Virus record (IMG/VR): IMGVR_UViG_3300026320_000001
Location: 1 to 64,000 of that record
DNA length: 64,000 nucleotides
Source of the DNA: a virus
Reading direction: 5' to 3' (one strand)
The first letter of the stretch is position 1; each line of letters begins with the position of its first letter. Of the stretch, positions 56,109 to 63,562 are shown in pieces. The translations under genes and the position numbers were made by a program. Below the pieces are notes generated by a model. It worked only from the letters and a program-made list of their open reading frames with translations, ran no database searches and was not told the DNA's origin.

Positions 56109-56143
56109 TATGGGTTGGATAATTATATATTATCCAACCCATA
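56109..56143 (+). terminator. Perfect 15-bp stem, possible terminator
   Basis: TATGGGTTGGATAAT (56109-56123) pairs with ATTATCCAACCCATA (56129-56143), loop 5 nt. The tract after it is A-rich rather than T-rich, so termination is uncertain. Confidence 0.6.
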
Positions 56144-56176
56144 AAAAATTCTTACTTTTATAGACTTGGAGAAAAT

Positions 56177-58114
56177 ATGCTAATACCTAAAGATTTAGTT
56201 ATAGAAGCAAGACAAAAATTTGGTGCTAATGCGGCAGGAATTATAGCCAAAGATTTAAACATCAAAGATTATGATAATGAAAATTTAAAGGGGTGCTGTC
56301 CTTTTCATAATGAGGATACACCATCTTTTGTTTGGTATGAAAAAGGTGATTATTTTAAATGTTTTGGTTGTCAAAAAACATATAATATTATTGACCATTA
56401 TATGAATTTTGATAAACTTTCTTATGTTGATTCTGTTGAAAAATTATTTAAAGAATCACAAACATCTTTTAGATTTTCTGAAAAGAATATAAAAAAGAAG
56501 GATTATCAATATCCAAAATATGAAATAGATGAAAATGAAAAATCATATGATAGAACCAGTGTTGAAAAATATCTTGCAACAAGAGGAATATCAAAAAATA
56601 CATTAGATAAGTTTGATATATTGTCGGATAAAAAAGGTAATATCACATATAATTATAGAAATACAAATGGTGTTCTTACAATGGTGAGATACCGTCTTGG
56701 AAGAATTGCTGAAAAAACAGATTCATCAAAATTTTGGTCACAACCAAATGCAGATACGACTCCATTACTTTTTGGAATGAATAACACTAGTCCGCTTTCA
56801 ACACTTGTTTTGACTGAAGGTGAATTGGATGCGTTATCTGTTTATGAAGCCGGGCATCAAAATTCTGTTTCAGTTCCTTTTGGTGCAAATAATTATTCTT
56901 GGATTGAAGAAAATTTTGATTATTTACAACAATTTGAAACCATAATTGTTTGGTCAGATAATGATGAACCCGGAATAAAAATGCGTAAGGAAGTTTGTTC
57001 TCGGCTAGGTTCTGATAAACAAAAAGTTTTATTTGTCAATCTTCCTCTTGAAATTGAAAATGAAAAAATAAAAGATATTAATCAAGTTCTAGTAAAATTT
57101 GGAAAAGAAAAAGTTTTAGAATTTATTAATAATGCCGAAGAACAAAAGATAGAAGGAATATTAGACCTTTCAGAAGCAGAAGATTTTGACCTTGAAAAAA
57201 GAGAAGGTCTTTATTCTGGAATAAAAGAAATTGATGATATGATTTATAAATTTTTCTTTGGCAATGTTGTTTCTGTTACTGGTTTTGCCGGAGGAGGAAA
57301 ATCAAGTCTTGTTAATCAATTGTTTATCAATGAAGCATTACATCAAGGATATGATGTAACTGTATTTTCTGGTGAACTTCCTTCTGATATGTTACGTCAA
57401 TGGGTTGAAATCAATATGGCTGGAAGAGAACATATTGAAGAACACAAAAATAAATTTAAAAGAATTATTAAAATTGATACCATTAAAAAAATGAAAGACT
57501 GGTATAAGGGCAGAATAAATTATTATGAAGCAGAAGATAATCATATTGATGCTGTTTTAGGCAAGGCCGAAGAAACCATTAGAAAAAAGGGCGTTAAAGT
57601 TTTAGTGCTTGATAATTTAGCCACATTGGGACTAGGTGAAGACGATAACAATACTTATGCAAAACAAAAACAAGCAATTGTAAAAATAAAGAATTTTGCA
57701 AATAAATTTAATATTCTAGTTGTTCTTGTTGTTCATCCTCGTAAACCAGCAAGTGGAATTACAAGTGTTCAATCCGGTTATGAAATGTCAGGAAGCGGTG
57801 ATTTATTCAACTTAGTTCAATATAATTTTTCTGTCAAAAGAATAACAAAAAAAGAAAAAGAAGGTAAGAAAAAAAGAGGTGGGGGATGGGAAATAGAACC
57901 CTGTTTATATGATGTAAGAATAGAATTTTTCAAAAATCGTATAACAGGACAACTTGGTGATTGCTTTTTATATTTTGATTATCCAAGTTATCGCTTTTAT
58001 ATTACACCAGAACAACTTTGGAAAAGATTTTCTTGGGACAAAAATACTTTGCCATTGCGAACAGATGACCCAAATGAGAAATATAGAGAAATGCCAGAAG
58101 AGTTTAAAACATAA
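56177..58114 (+). CDS. Primase-helicase (T7 gp4-like)
   Basis: Zinc-binding domain CCPFHNEDTPSFVWY...CFGC (residues 35-75), TOPRIM LVLTEGELDALS with VWSDNDEPG (about 212-265), and a DnaB/gp4-type helicase with Walker A GFAGGGKSS (about 373) and Walker B VLVLDN (about 478). 645 aa is full length. It primes lagging strands and unwinds DNA at the fork. RBS TTGGAGAAAAT. Overlaps the nuclease gene by 1 nt. Confidence 0.94.
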   Translation: MLIPKDLVIEARQKFGANAAGIIAKDLNIKDYDNENLKGCCPFHNEDTPSFVWYEKGDYFKCFGCQKTYNIIDHYMNFDKLSYVDSVEKLFKESQTSFRFSEKNIKKKDYQYPKYEIDENEKSYDRTSVEKYLATRGISKNTLDKFDILSDKKGNITYNYRNTNGVLTMVRYRLGRIAEKTDSSKFWSQPNADTTPLLFGMNNTSPLSTLVLTEGELDALSVYEAGHQNSVSVPFGANNYSWIEENFDYLQQFETIIVWSDNDEPGIKMRKEVCSRLGSDKQKVLFVNLPLEIENEKIKDINQVLVKFGKEKVLEFINNAEEQKIEGILDLSEAEDFDLEKREGLYSGIKEIDDMIYKFFFGNVVSVTGFAGGGKSSLVNQLFINEALHQGYDVTVFSGELPSDMLRQWVEINMAGREHIEEHKNKFKRIIKIDTIKKMKDWYKGRINYYEAEDNHIDAVLGKAEETIRKKGVKVLVLDNLATLGLGEDDNNTYAKQKQAIVKIKNFANKFNILVVLVVHPRKPASGITSVQSGYEMSGSGDLFNLVQYNFSVKRITKKEKEGKKKRGGGWEIEPCLYDVRIEFFKNRITGQLGDCFLYFDYPSYRFYITPEQLWKRFSWDKNTLPLRTDDPNEKYREMPEEFKT

Positions 58115-58920
58115 TGTCTGATTATGATTTTATTATTGATAATATGAAATTTAGTTACTCCAACATAAGCACATTTGAAACATGTGCTTATGCTTGGAAA
58201 TTAACGTATATTGATACGTTAAAAAGAGAGCCAAATTTTTTTGCTGAATTTGGAACTTTATGTCATGATATTCTGGAAAAATATTTTAAGGGTGAATTAG
58301 ATTTATTTAATTTGCCGAATTATTATGAAAAACATTTTTATGAAGTTGTTCAATCAATTTCTCTTTCCGGAACAATGACTCAAAATTATTATGATGCTGG
58401 CTATGATTTTTTTACTAATATTGATATAAATCCTGATGATTTTGAAATATTGGAATCAGAATTAAAAACAAGTTCGATTTGGAATGGAATAGAACTTGTT
58501 GTTAAACCAGATATTGTTTTGAAAGAAAAATCAACCGGCAAAATAATTCTTATGGATTATAAAACATCCATTATCAAGAAAAATAAAAATGGGTCAATAG
58601 CAAAATCTGATATTGATAAACTAAATGGATATAAAAAACAATTATTTTTATATGCTTTCTTTTTATCTCAAAATCAAAAAACTAAAATAGAAGAAATTCG
58701 ACTATGGTTTATTCGCAATAATACATTTGAGATATTTCAATATACAGAAAAAGAAGCAATTGAAACTTTAAATTGGTTTATGAAAATTGTGGCTAAAATA
58801 AAAGAAGAAGAAAAATTTATTGCCAATATAAGCAATCCATTTTTTTGCAATAATTTATGTGGAGTTCGTATGTCCTGTGAATTCAGGATACAAAATCCAG
58901 AAAAAGCATCAGAATCTTAG
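58114..58920 (+). CDS. PD-(D/E)XK nuclease, RecB/Cas4-like
   Basis: FSYSNISTFETCAYAWKLTY (about residues 13-32) is the conserved opening of RecB-family nucleases. PDIVL and ILMDYKTS give the Asp and Glu/Asp-x-Lys. A CNNLCGVRMSC Cys cluster near the end recalls the Fe-S-binding Cys of Cas4-like proteins. 268 aa. Replication/recombination role likely. Its stop lies in the loop of the terminator. Confidence 0.85.
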   Translation: MSDYDFIIDNMKFSYSNISTFETCAYAWKLTYIDTLKREPNFFAEFGTLCHDILEKYFKGELDLFNLPNYYEKHFYEVVQSISLSGTMTQNYYDAGYDFFTNIDINPDDFEILESELKTSSIWNGIELVVKPDIVLKEKSTGKIILMDYKTSIIKKNKNGSIAKSDIDKLNGYKKQLFLYAFFLSQNQKTKIEEIRLWFIRNNTFEIFQYTEKEAIETLNWFMKIVAKIKEEEKFIANISNPFFCNNLCGVRMSCEFRIQNPEKASES

Positions 58921-58937
58921 GATTTTGGTGCTTTTTT
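58902..58937 (+). terminator. Intrinsic terminator overlapping the CDS end
   Basis: A 15-bp stem (58902-58916/58921-58935) with loop TTAG that contains the TAG stop, then TT. Strong Rho-independent terminator. Confidence 0.88.
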
Positions 58938-58941
58938 GTTA

Positions 58942-58970
58942 TTGACAAATTGAGTTAAATGTGGTATTAT
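58942..58970 (+). promoter_or_regulatory. Sigma70-type promoter
   Basis: TTGACA, 17 bp, TATTAT, with TGTGG before the -10. Directly after the terminator. Confidence 0.8.
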
Positions 58971-58980
58971 TATCTTATAT

Positions 58981-59150
58981 GAGCGTCATGGAGTTTGAGA
59001 TACTCCATATGCAAAGATTTTCGTGATGACATAGAGTCTCCCGGTAGGGCATCAAGTCTTGATGAATCGGCGGGTAAGACTATGCACTCATCAATGCAAA
59101 TAACCTCTCAAAATGACAATGAGAGCATAGATGGAATTCCTGTGACGCTT
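58981..59150 (+). ncRNA. Candidate structured RNA, about 170 nt
   Basis: Ends pair as GAGCGTCA (58981-58988) with TGACGCTT (59143-59150), 8 bp. Inside are ATGGAGT/ACTCCAT, CATCAA/TTGATG (59050-59055/59059-59064), CTCTCA/TGAGAG (59105-59110/59120-59125) and a stem AGTCTCCCG/CGGG-AGACT. It begins near a strong promoter's start point. Separate RNA or the leader of the 59180 gene. Confidence 0.55.
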
Positions 59151-59179
59151 GTTTACCATATTTATATTTGGAGAATAAA

Positions 59180-59410
59180 ATGAATAAAACTGTTCAAAAA
59201 ATTCTTGCCCTTTCTCATGTTGAAGCCGTTGATAAAGAAGAAGAAGGATATTTTGTTTATTTTAAAAATGGCTATTGTTGGCAAGGCGACCCTCATGGTA
59301 GTATTCATTTCGTTATGGAAGAAACAGCGACAATAGCATTAAGAGAAGCCAAACGTTTTCGTATTTGTACTAAAGATTGTTGTCCACCAGAAACAGCAGA
59401 GGAGAAATGA
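59180..59410 (+). CDS. Hypothetical protein, 76 aa
   Basis: ATG 59180 follows TTGGAGAATAAA. A Gly/Trp/His part (GYCWQGDPHGSIHF), late CTKDCC. No family recognised. Confidence 0.6.
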   Translation: MNKTVQKILALSHVEAVDKEEEGYFVYFKNGYCWQGDPHGSIHFVMEETATIALREAKRFRICTKDCCPPETAEEK

Positions 59411-59412
59411 AA

Positions 59413-59685
59413 ATGAATCTCAACGTTGGAGATAAGGTTGAACTATTGAAAACAATGCTTGGTAATGATTCTGGCACAGTTGGAATTGTTTTTTATAAAT
59501 ATGATGGTGGGGGTGTTCAAATTATTTTTCCCAATGGACAATATGATGGATTTAGTAAAAATGAACAATATAATTATTTAGAATTTATAGAACATGTTTA
59601 TAAATATGAAAATTATCTATTTGAAAATGTAGTTCAAGTATCAATAGATTTTGAAAAAGGATATTGGAGATTTGATAAGCCATGA
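59413..59685 (+). CDS. Hypothetical protein, 90 aa, SH3/KOW-like
   Basis: ATG 59413 has GGAG 8 nt upstream. NVGDKVELLKTM...GTVGIVFYKYDGGGVQIIFPNG matches the small beta-barrel pattern of KOW/SH3-like proteins. ATGA overlap with the next gene. Confidence 0.55.
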   Translation: MNLNVGDKVELLKTMLGNDSGTVGIVFYKYDGGGVQIIFPNGQYDGFSKNEQYNYLEFIEHVYKYENYLFENVVQVSIDFEKGYWRFDKP

Positions 59686-59954
59686 AAACAATTAAAGAAA
59701 TTATAGAATTAACAAAACAATATAAAAAAATATTTCAAGATAAATTTGAAAAAGAAAATTTTGATTTATTTAAAGAAATTGAAGAACAAATTATCAACGA
59801 AGCAAAACAAGGTAGCGGTCATTTATTGATTTATAAAAGATATTTTGATTCGTATGATAATTTGAGTATTTATGATTTAGAAACATATTATAAAAATCAA
59901 GGATATTCAACACGTATTACTGATGATACTTTTCAGATATATTGGTTTGAATAA
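59682..59954 (+). CDS. Hypothetical protein, 90 aa
   Basis: Starts in the overlap. Helical, then YDLETYYKNQGYSTRI. No family recognised. Confidence 0.55.
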   Translation: MKTIKEIIELTKQYKKIFQDKFEKENFDLFKEIEEQIINEAKQGSGHLLIYKRYFDSYDNLSIYDLETYYKNQGYSTRITDDTFQIYWFE

Positions 59955-59980
59955 AACAATGATTTCATAAAGGAAAATAA

Positions 59981-60154
59981 ATGACATATTTAATTGATGA
60001 CCTTGTAAAAACTAACAAACAAATAGATGGAAAGTGGGTGATTGCACGCCCATTGCTATCATATGATTTATTAAATCGAATAGTTGATTGCTGGCTTGTA
60101 TTAATTGGAAAAGCCGATGCAGTAATTTATATTAGTGGAAAGAAAAATAAATGA
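59981..60154 (+). CDS. Hypothetical protein, 57 aa
   Basis: AAAGGAAAATAA upstream; ATGA overlap with the Thg1-like gene. Hydrophobic in the middle, possibly soluble core. No family recognised. Confidence 0.55.
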   Translation: MTYLIDDLVKTNKQIDGKWVIARPLLSYDLLNRIVDCWLVLIGKADAVIYISGKKNK

Positions 60155-60873
60155 ATGATGAACTTGGAACACGTATGAAAGAATTTTATGAAAATAGAAG
60201 TCAATCATATCTTGCACGTAGAATACCAGCCATTATAAGAATTGACGGAAAAGCGTTCCATACTTTTACAAATAAATTTACAAAACCATTTGATAATGTT
60301 ATGATTAAATCCATGCAATTAACAGCTAAAAAATTATGCGCTCAAATTCAAGGTGCTAAAATTGCATATACTCAAAGTGATGAAATTAGTCTTTTATTAA
60401 CTGATTGGGATAATTTAAAAACCGATGCATGGTTTGATTATAATATTCAAAAAATTACAAGTGTTTCTGCAAGTATGACAACACTATATTTTAATAATAT
60501 TTTTGCAGAAATTTGTACGGTTGAACAAAGCGATAAGATTGATACAGCCTTATTTGACGCAAGAGTCTTTTCAATTCCAAAAGAAGATGTGAATAATTAT
60601 TTCTGGTGGAGACAAATTGATTGTATTAGAAACTCAATTCAAATGCTGGCACAATCTAATTTTAGTCATAAAGAATTGCAAGGAAAAAATCAAGACGAAT
60701 TGAAATCAATGTTATCAGAAAAGAATATTGAATTTGATAATATGAAAATTCATTTGCAACGAGGTTCTTCTGTTGTCAAACAATTGACAGAATTTGGTGA
60801 AAATAGATGGACAATTGATGAAGAAATTCCTTTGTTCAAAGATGAAAAATATTATATTGAAAGGTACTTATAA
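60151..60873 (+). CDS. Thg1-like 3'-5' polymerase (tRNAHis guanylyltransferase family)
   Basis: RIDGKAFHTF (about residues 30-39) and AYTQSDEISLLL (about 71-82) are the two metal-binding motifs of the Thg1 palm; FDARVFSIP and CIRNSIQMLAQ follow as in Thg1. 240 aa is typical. Thg1 adds G-1 to tRNA-His; Thg1-like proteins repair 5'-truncated tRNAs. Because this phage's tRNA-His already encodes G-1, a repair/editing role is favoured by inference. Fits the RNA-repair theme. Confidence 0.92.
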   Translation: MNDELGTRMKEFYENRSQSYLARRIPAIIRIDGKAFHTFTNKFTKPFDNVMIKSMQLTAKKLCAQIQGAKIAYTQSDEISLLLTDWDNLKTDAWFDYNIQKITSVSASMTTLYFNNIFAEICTVEQSDKIDTALFDARVFSIPKEDVNNYFWWRQIDCIRNSIQMLAQSNFSHKELQGKNQDELKSMLSEKNIEFDNMKIHLQRGSSVVKQLTEFGENRWTIDEEIPLFKDEKYYIERYL

Positions 60874-61272
60874 ATGAAAGATATTGGGCAATATAGAATT
60901 AATTTAATTTGGTGGCCGTTTTTTTATAATGAAGAATATGATGATAAATTAGATTTTATTATTCCAAAAATTCAATTTCATAATTATAAAAATAAGCCAT
61001 GTGATACATGCTGGAATTATGATTGGGATTTTACATTTATTTATTTAACTGTTATGAAAAAACAAAAACGTGGTTCTGTTTATAAGCTTATTGAATCTGT
61101 TTGGAAATCAAATAATGATAAAGGTGATTATACTCATAACAGAATTATTATTCCTCATGATATGTTTGCCAAATGGATTTGGGAACAAAGAAATATTAAT
61201 AAATATTATACTTCAAATTATTGGGGAATAAGAGTTGTTTCAGGTGATGTTCGGGAAATTATTTTTGAATAG
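60874..61272 (+). CDS. Hypothetical protein, 132 aa
   Basis: Starts directly after the Thg1-like gene. Trp/Tyr-rich, with CDTCWNYDWDF. No family recognised; co-translated with the Thg1-like gene, so functional association is possible. Confidence 0.6.
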   Translation: MKDIGQYRINLIWWPFFYNEEYDDKLDFIIPKIQFHNYKNKPCDTCWNYDWDFTFIYLTVMKKQKRGSVYKLIESVWKSNNDKGDYTHNRIIIPHDMFAKWIWEQRNINKYYTSNYWGIRVVSGDVREIIFE

Positions 61273-61281
61273 GAGAAATAT

Positions 61282-61578
61282 ATGAAAAGTTATAATGGTT
61301 TCTATAATGTAAATAAAATAAAATTCAATATATTTTGTATTTTTGGATTTCATCAATGGTGGTGGACTAGAGGAATGGATGATAAGCAAGAAACAAGATG
61401 TGCCGTTAAATGTGATAAATGTAATGAAATAAGAATGCTTTCTCCGAAAAATTCGGATATGCACGATATGAAAGAAATTAGAAAAACAATTAATTTATCA
61501 TCTTGGGAACCAGTATATTTTAATTGGAAACCATTTTCTTTTCATATTAGCGGAAATAAAATTAGTTCACTTGATTGA
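61282..61578 (+). CDS. Hypothetical protein, 98 aa
   Basis: ATAGGAGAAATAT upstream. CAVKCDKCNEIRML contains three Cys, possible zinc site. No family recognised. Confidence 0.55.
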   Translation: MKSYNGFYNVNKIKFNIFCIFGFHQWWWTRGMDDKQETRCAVKCDKCNEIRMLSPKNSDMHDMKEIRKTINLSSWEPVYFNWKPFSFHISGNKISSLD

Positions 61579-61597
61579 TAGAACAGGAGTTTTATAA

Positions 61598-61846
61598 ATG
61601 GAAGAAAAAAGAACACGAATTATTGAGAAATTAAAAAATGATGATATTAAACAAGGAATAAAAACTTGGATTGTTGTTCATACTAATTACGGTGGATATA
61701 CAGAAGAAGAATTAGAAATACAATTAGGCAATGATGATGTTCTTATTATTCGAGATGGAAATAACTGGATATATTTGAGCGAAGAACAAAAAAATATTTT
61801 AATAGATTTTTTGATTGGGCCAAATAAATCTATGACTATTGATTGA
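61598..61846 (+). CDS. Hypothetical protein, 82 aa
   Basis: ACAGGAGTTTTATAA upstream. Acidic alpha/beta. No family recognised. Confidence 0.55.
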   Translation: MEEKRTRIIEKLKNDDIKQGIKTWIVVHTNYGGYTEEELEIQLGNDDVLIIRDGNNWIYLSEEQKNILIDFLIGPNKSMTID

Positions 61847-61858
61847 TGGAGATATTTT

Positions 61859-62095
61859 ATGTCTTATGAAAAATATGATATAGATGATACAGATTATAAT
61901 GGTCTTAAAATAGCAGAAATTTTTGCTTTGGCTTTTGAATTGGGAATGATTTTTACTTGCATTAATTTTAAATTAAGAGATGAAATAATCTTTAGTTCTA
62001 CAAATAAAAGAAACATAATTGGTTATTGTAATTTTAAAAAAATTCAATATGAAATTCGTGACCATGATGATTTTCCTACTCTTGTCCTGAAATAA
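61859..62095 (+). CDS. Hypothetical protein, 78 aa
   Basis: GATGGAGATATTTT upstream. No family recognised. Last gene before the PARP transcript. Confidence 0.55.
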   Translation: MSYEKYDIDDTDYNGLKIAEIFALAFELGMIFTCINFKLRDEIIFSSTNKRNIIGYCNFKKIQYEIRDHDDFPTLVLK

Positions 62096-62101
62096 TGGGT
62101 A

Positions 62102-62130
62102 TTGACAAAACAACTGGTTTATAGTATAAT
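62102..62130 (+). promoter_or_regulatory. Sigma70-type promoter of the PARP operon
   Basis: Perfect TTGACA and TATAAT with 17-bp spacer. Confidence 0.87.
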
Positions 62131-62151
62131 GAACAGATTAGGAGAAAACAT

Positions 62152-62358
62152 ATGGAAATATTTAGTCTATTTATTGGTGGTTTCATAGGTTTGGTAATTG
62201 CATGTTTGATTGTTGCCATTCTATCAACTATTGATTACATTCTTTGGAAAGAATATTATAATTTATATAAATCTATTTATGGATTATATTCTATTTTAAC
62301 TGTTTTTCCATTTGGATTTTATATGTATATCAGATTGAAAATTAATAAGGATATATAA
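62152..62358 (+). CDS. Small membrane protein, 68 aa
   Basis: TTAGGAGAAAACAT upstream. Two hydrophobic segments (residues 3-29 and 44-60). Transcribed with the PARP gene 2 nt downstream, so a possible membrane partner; unproven. Confidence 0.6.
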   Translation: MEIFSLFIGGFIGLVIACLIVAILSTIDYILWKEYYNLYKSIYGLYSILTVFPFGFYMYIRLKINKDI

Positions 62359-62360
62359 AT

Positions 62361-63557
62361 ATGCAACCATTATATCTGTTGAAAATTGAAGTAGATGGAA
62401 ATGCAAATAAATATTATCGTATGATTCCCAATGGAGATTTATTTACTGCCGAATGGGGCAGAGTGGGTTCTAATTCTCAAACTATGGATTATTCAATTAA
62501 TGATTGGGATAAAAAGTTACACGAGAAATTAAGAAAAGGATATGTTGACCAAACTCATCTAGTATCTGAAATCACATCTAATTCTAAATCAAGAGAATAT
62601 TCTGATATAAAAAACAAATCAATTGCAACTATTGTTCAAAGATTACAATCTATGGCAAAAATAGCCATTGAAGAAAATTATACAATTTCATCCAGTAATG
62701 TTACTCAAAAAATGATTGATGAAGCACAAGCATTAATTAATAATCGTTTTTCTTTGGATTCCAATGTTGATTATTTTAATGAACAATTGATTCAATTATT
62801 TAGAATTATCCCAAGAAAAATGAAAAAAGTTTCTGATAATATTTCTCAATCTAAAAAAGATTTTGGAATTATTATTCAAAGAGAACAAGATTTGCTTGAC
62901 ACAATGAAGGGTCAGGTAATTCAACAATCTGTTTTGAATGCCGATGATAATATTGATAATGACAAGCAAACAATTCTTGATGTATTAGATTTACAATTTT
63001 CCGAAATAAATAAGACAGAAGAAAAACAAATTAAATCACATCTTGGTTCTATTGATAATAAATTTTATCAAGCTTGGAAGGTTGTCAATAATAAAACTCA
63101 AAATATATTTGACAAATTTATAAAACAAAATAATATCAATGAAAAAAAATTACTTTTTCATGGTTCAAAAAATGAGAATTATTGGAGTATCATAAATAGC
63201 GGATTGATTTTACGACCAAATGCAGTTATTACCGGAAAGATGTGGGGTTTGGGAATATATTTTGCGTCTGCGGCAGTAAAAAGTTTAAATTATAGTTCTT
63301 TGAAAGGAAGTTATTGGACTGGTGGAACATCTAATTCTGGATTTTTATCTATATTTGATGTTGCATATGGAAATCCATATAATGTTTATAATTTTGATAG
63401 TAAATATTATGAATTAGATTATAATAAATTACAAAAATTTTCACCAAATGCAAATTGTATACATGCAAGAGCAGATAGGGGAATGTTGAAAGCCGATGAA
63501 ATTGTGATATATAAAGAAGAACAATGTACTATAAAATATTTAGTGGAATTGAGATGA
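62361..63557 (+). CDS. WGR-domain poly(ADP-ribose) polymerase
   Basis: The N-terminal WGR domain has NKYYRM...FTAEWGRVGS (about residues 16-38). A helical region (about 90-250) corresponds to the PARP regulatory domain. The catalytic domain has LLFHGSKN (His267), GLGIYFAS (Tyr300) and ADEIVIY (Glu380), the complete H-Y-E triad for NAD+-dependent ADP-ribosylation. The layout matches bacterial/eukaryotic WGR-PARPs activated by DNA ends. Such PARPs are rare in phages. AAAGGATATATAAAT... upstream; second gene of its transcript. Substrate unknown. Confidence 0.93.
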   Translation: MQPLYLLKIEVDGNANKYYRMIPNGDLFTAEWGRVGSNSQTMDYSINDWDKKLHEKLRKGYVDQTHLVSEITSNSKSREYSDIKNKSIATIVQRLQSMAKIAIEENYTISSSNVTQKMIDEAQALINNRFSLDSNVDYFNEQLIQLFRIIPRKMKKVSDNISQSKKDFGIIIQREQDLLDTMKGQVIQQSVLNADDNIDNDKQTILDVLDLQFSEINKTEEKQIKSHLGSIDNKFYQAWKVVNNKTQNIFDKFIKQNNINEKKLLFHGSKNENYWSIINSGLILRPNAVITGKMWGLGIYFASAAVKSLNYSSLKGSYWTGGTSNSGFLSIFDVAYGNPYNVYNFDSKYYELDYNKLQKFSPNANCIHARADRGMLKADEIVIYKEEQCTIKYLVELR

Positions 63558-63562
63558 TATAA

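Noticed and set aside
58995-59183. 62-codon reading frame across the structured region
   Set aside because: It covers a clearly structured non-coding RNA with paired ends, has no ribosome site and no protein-like composition.
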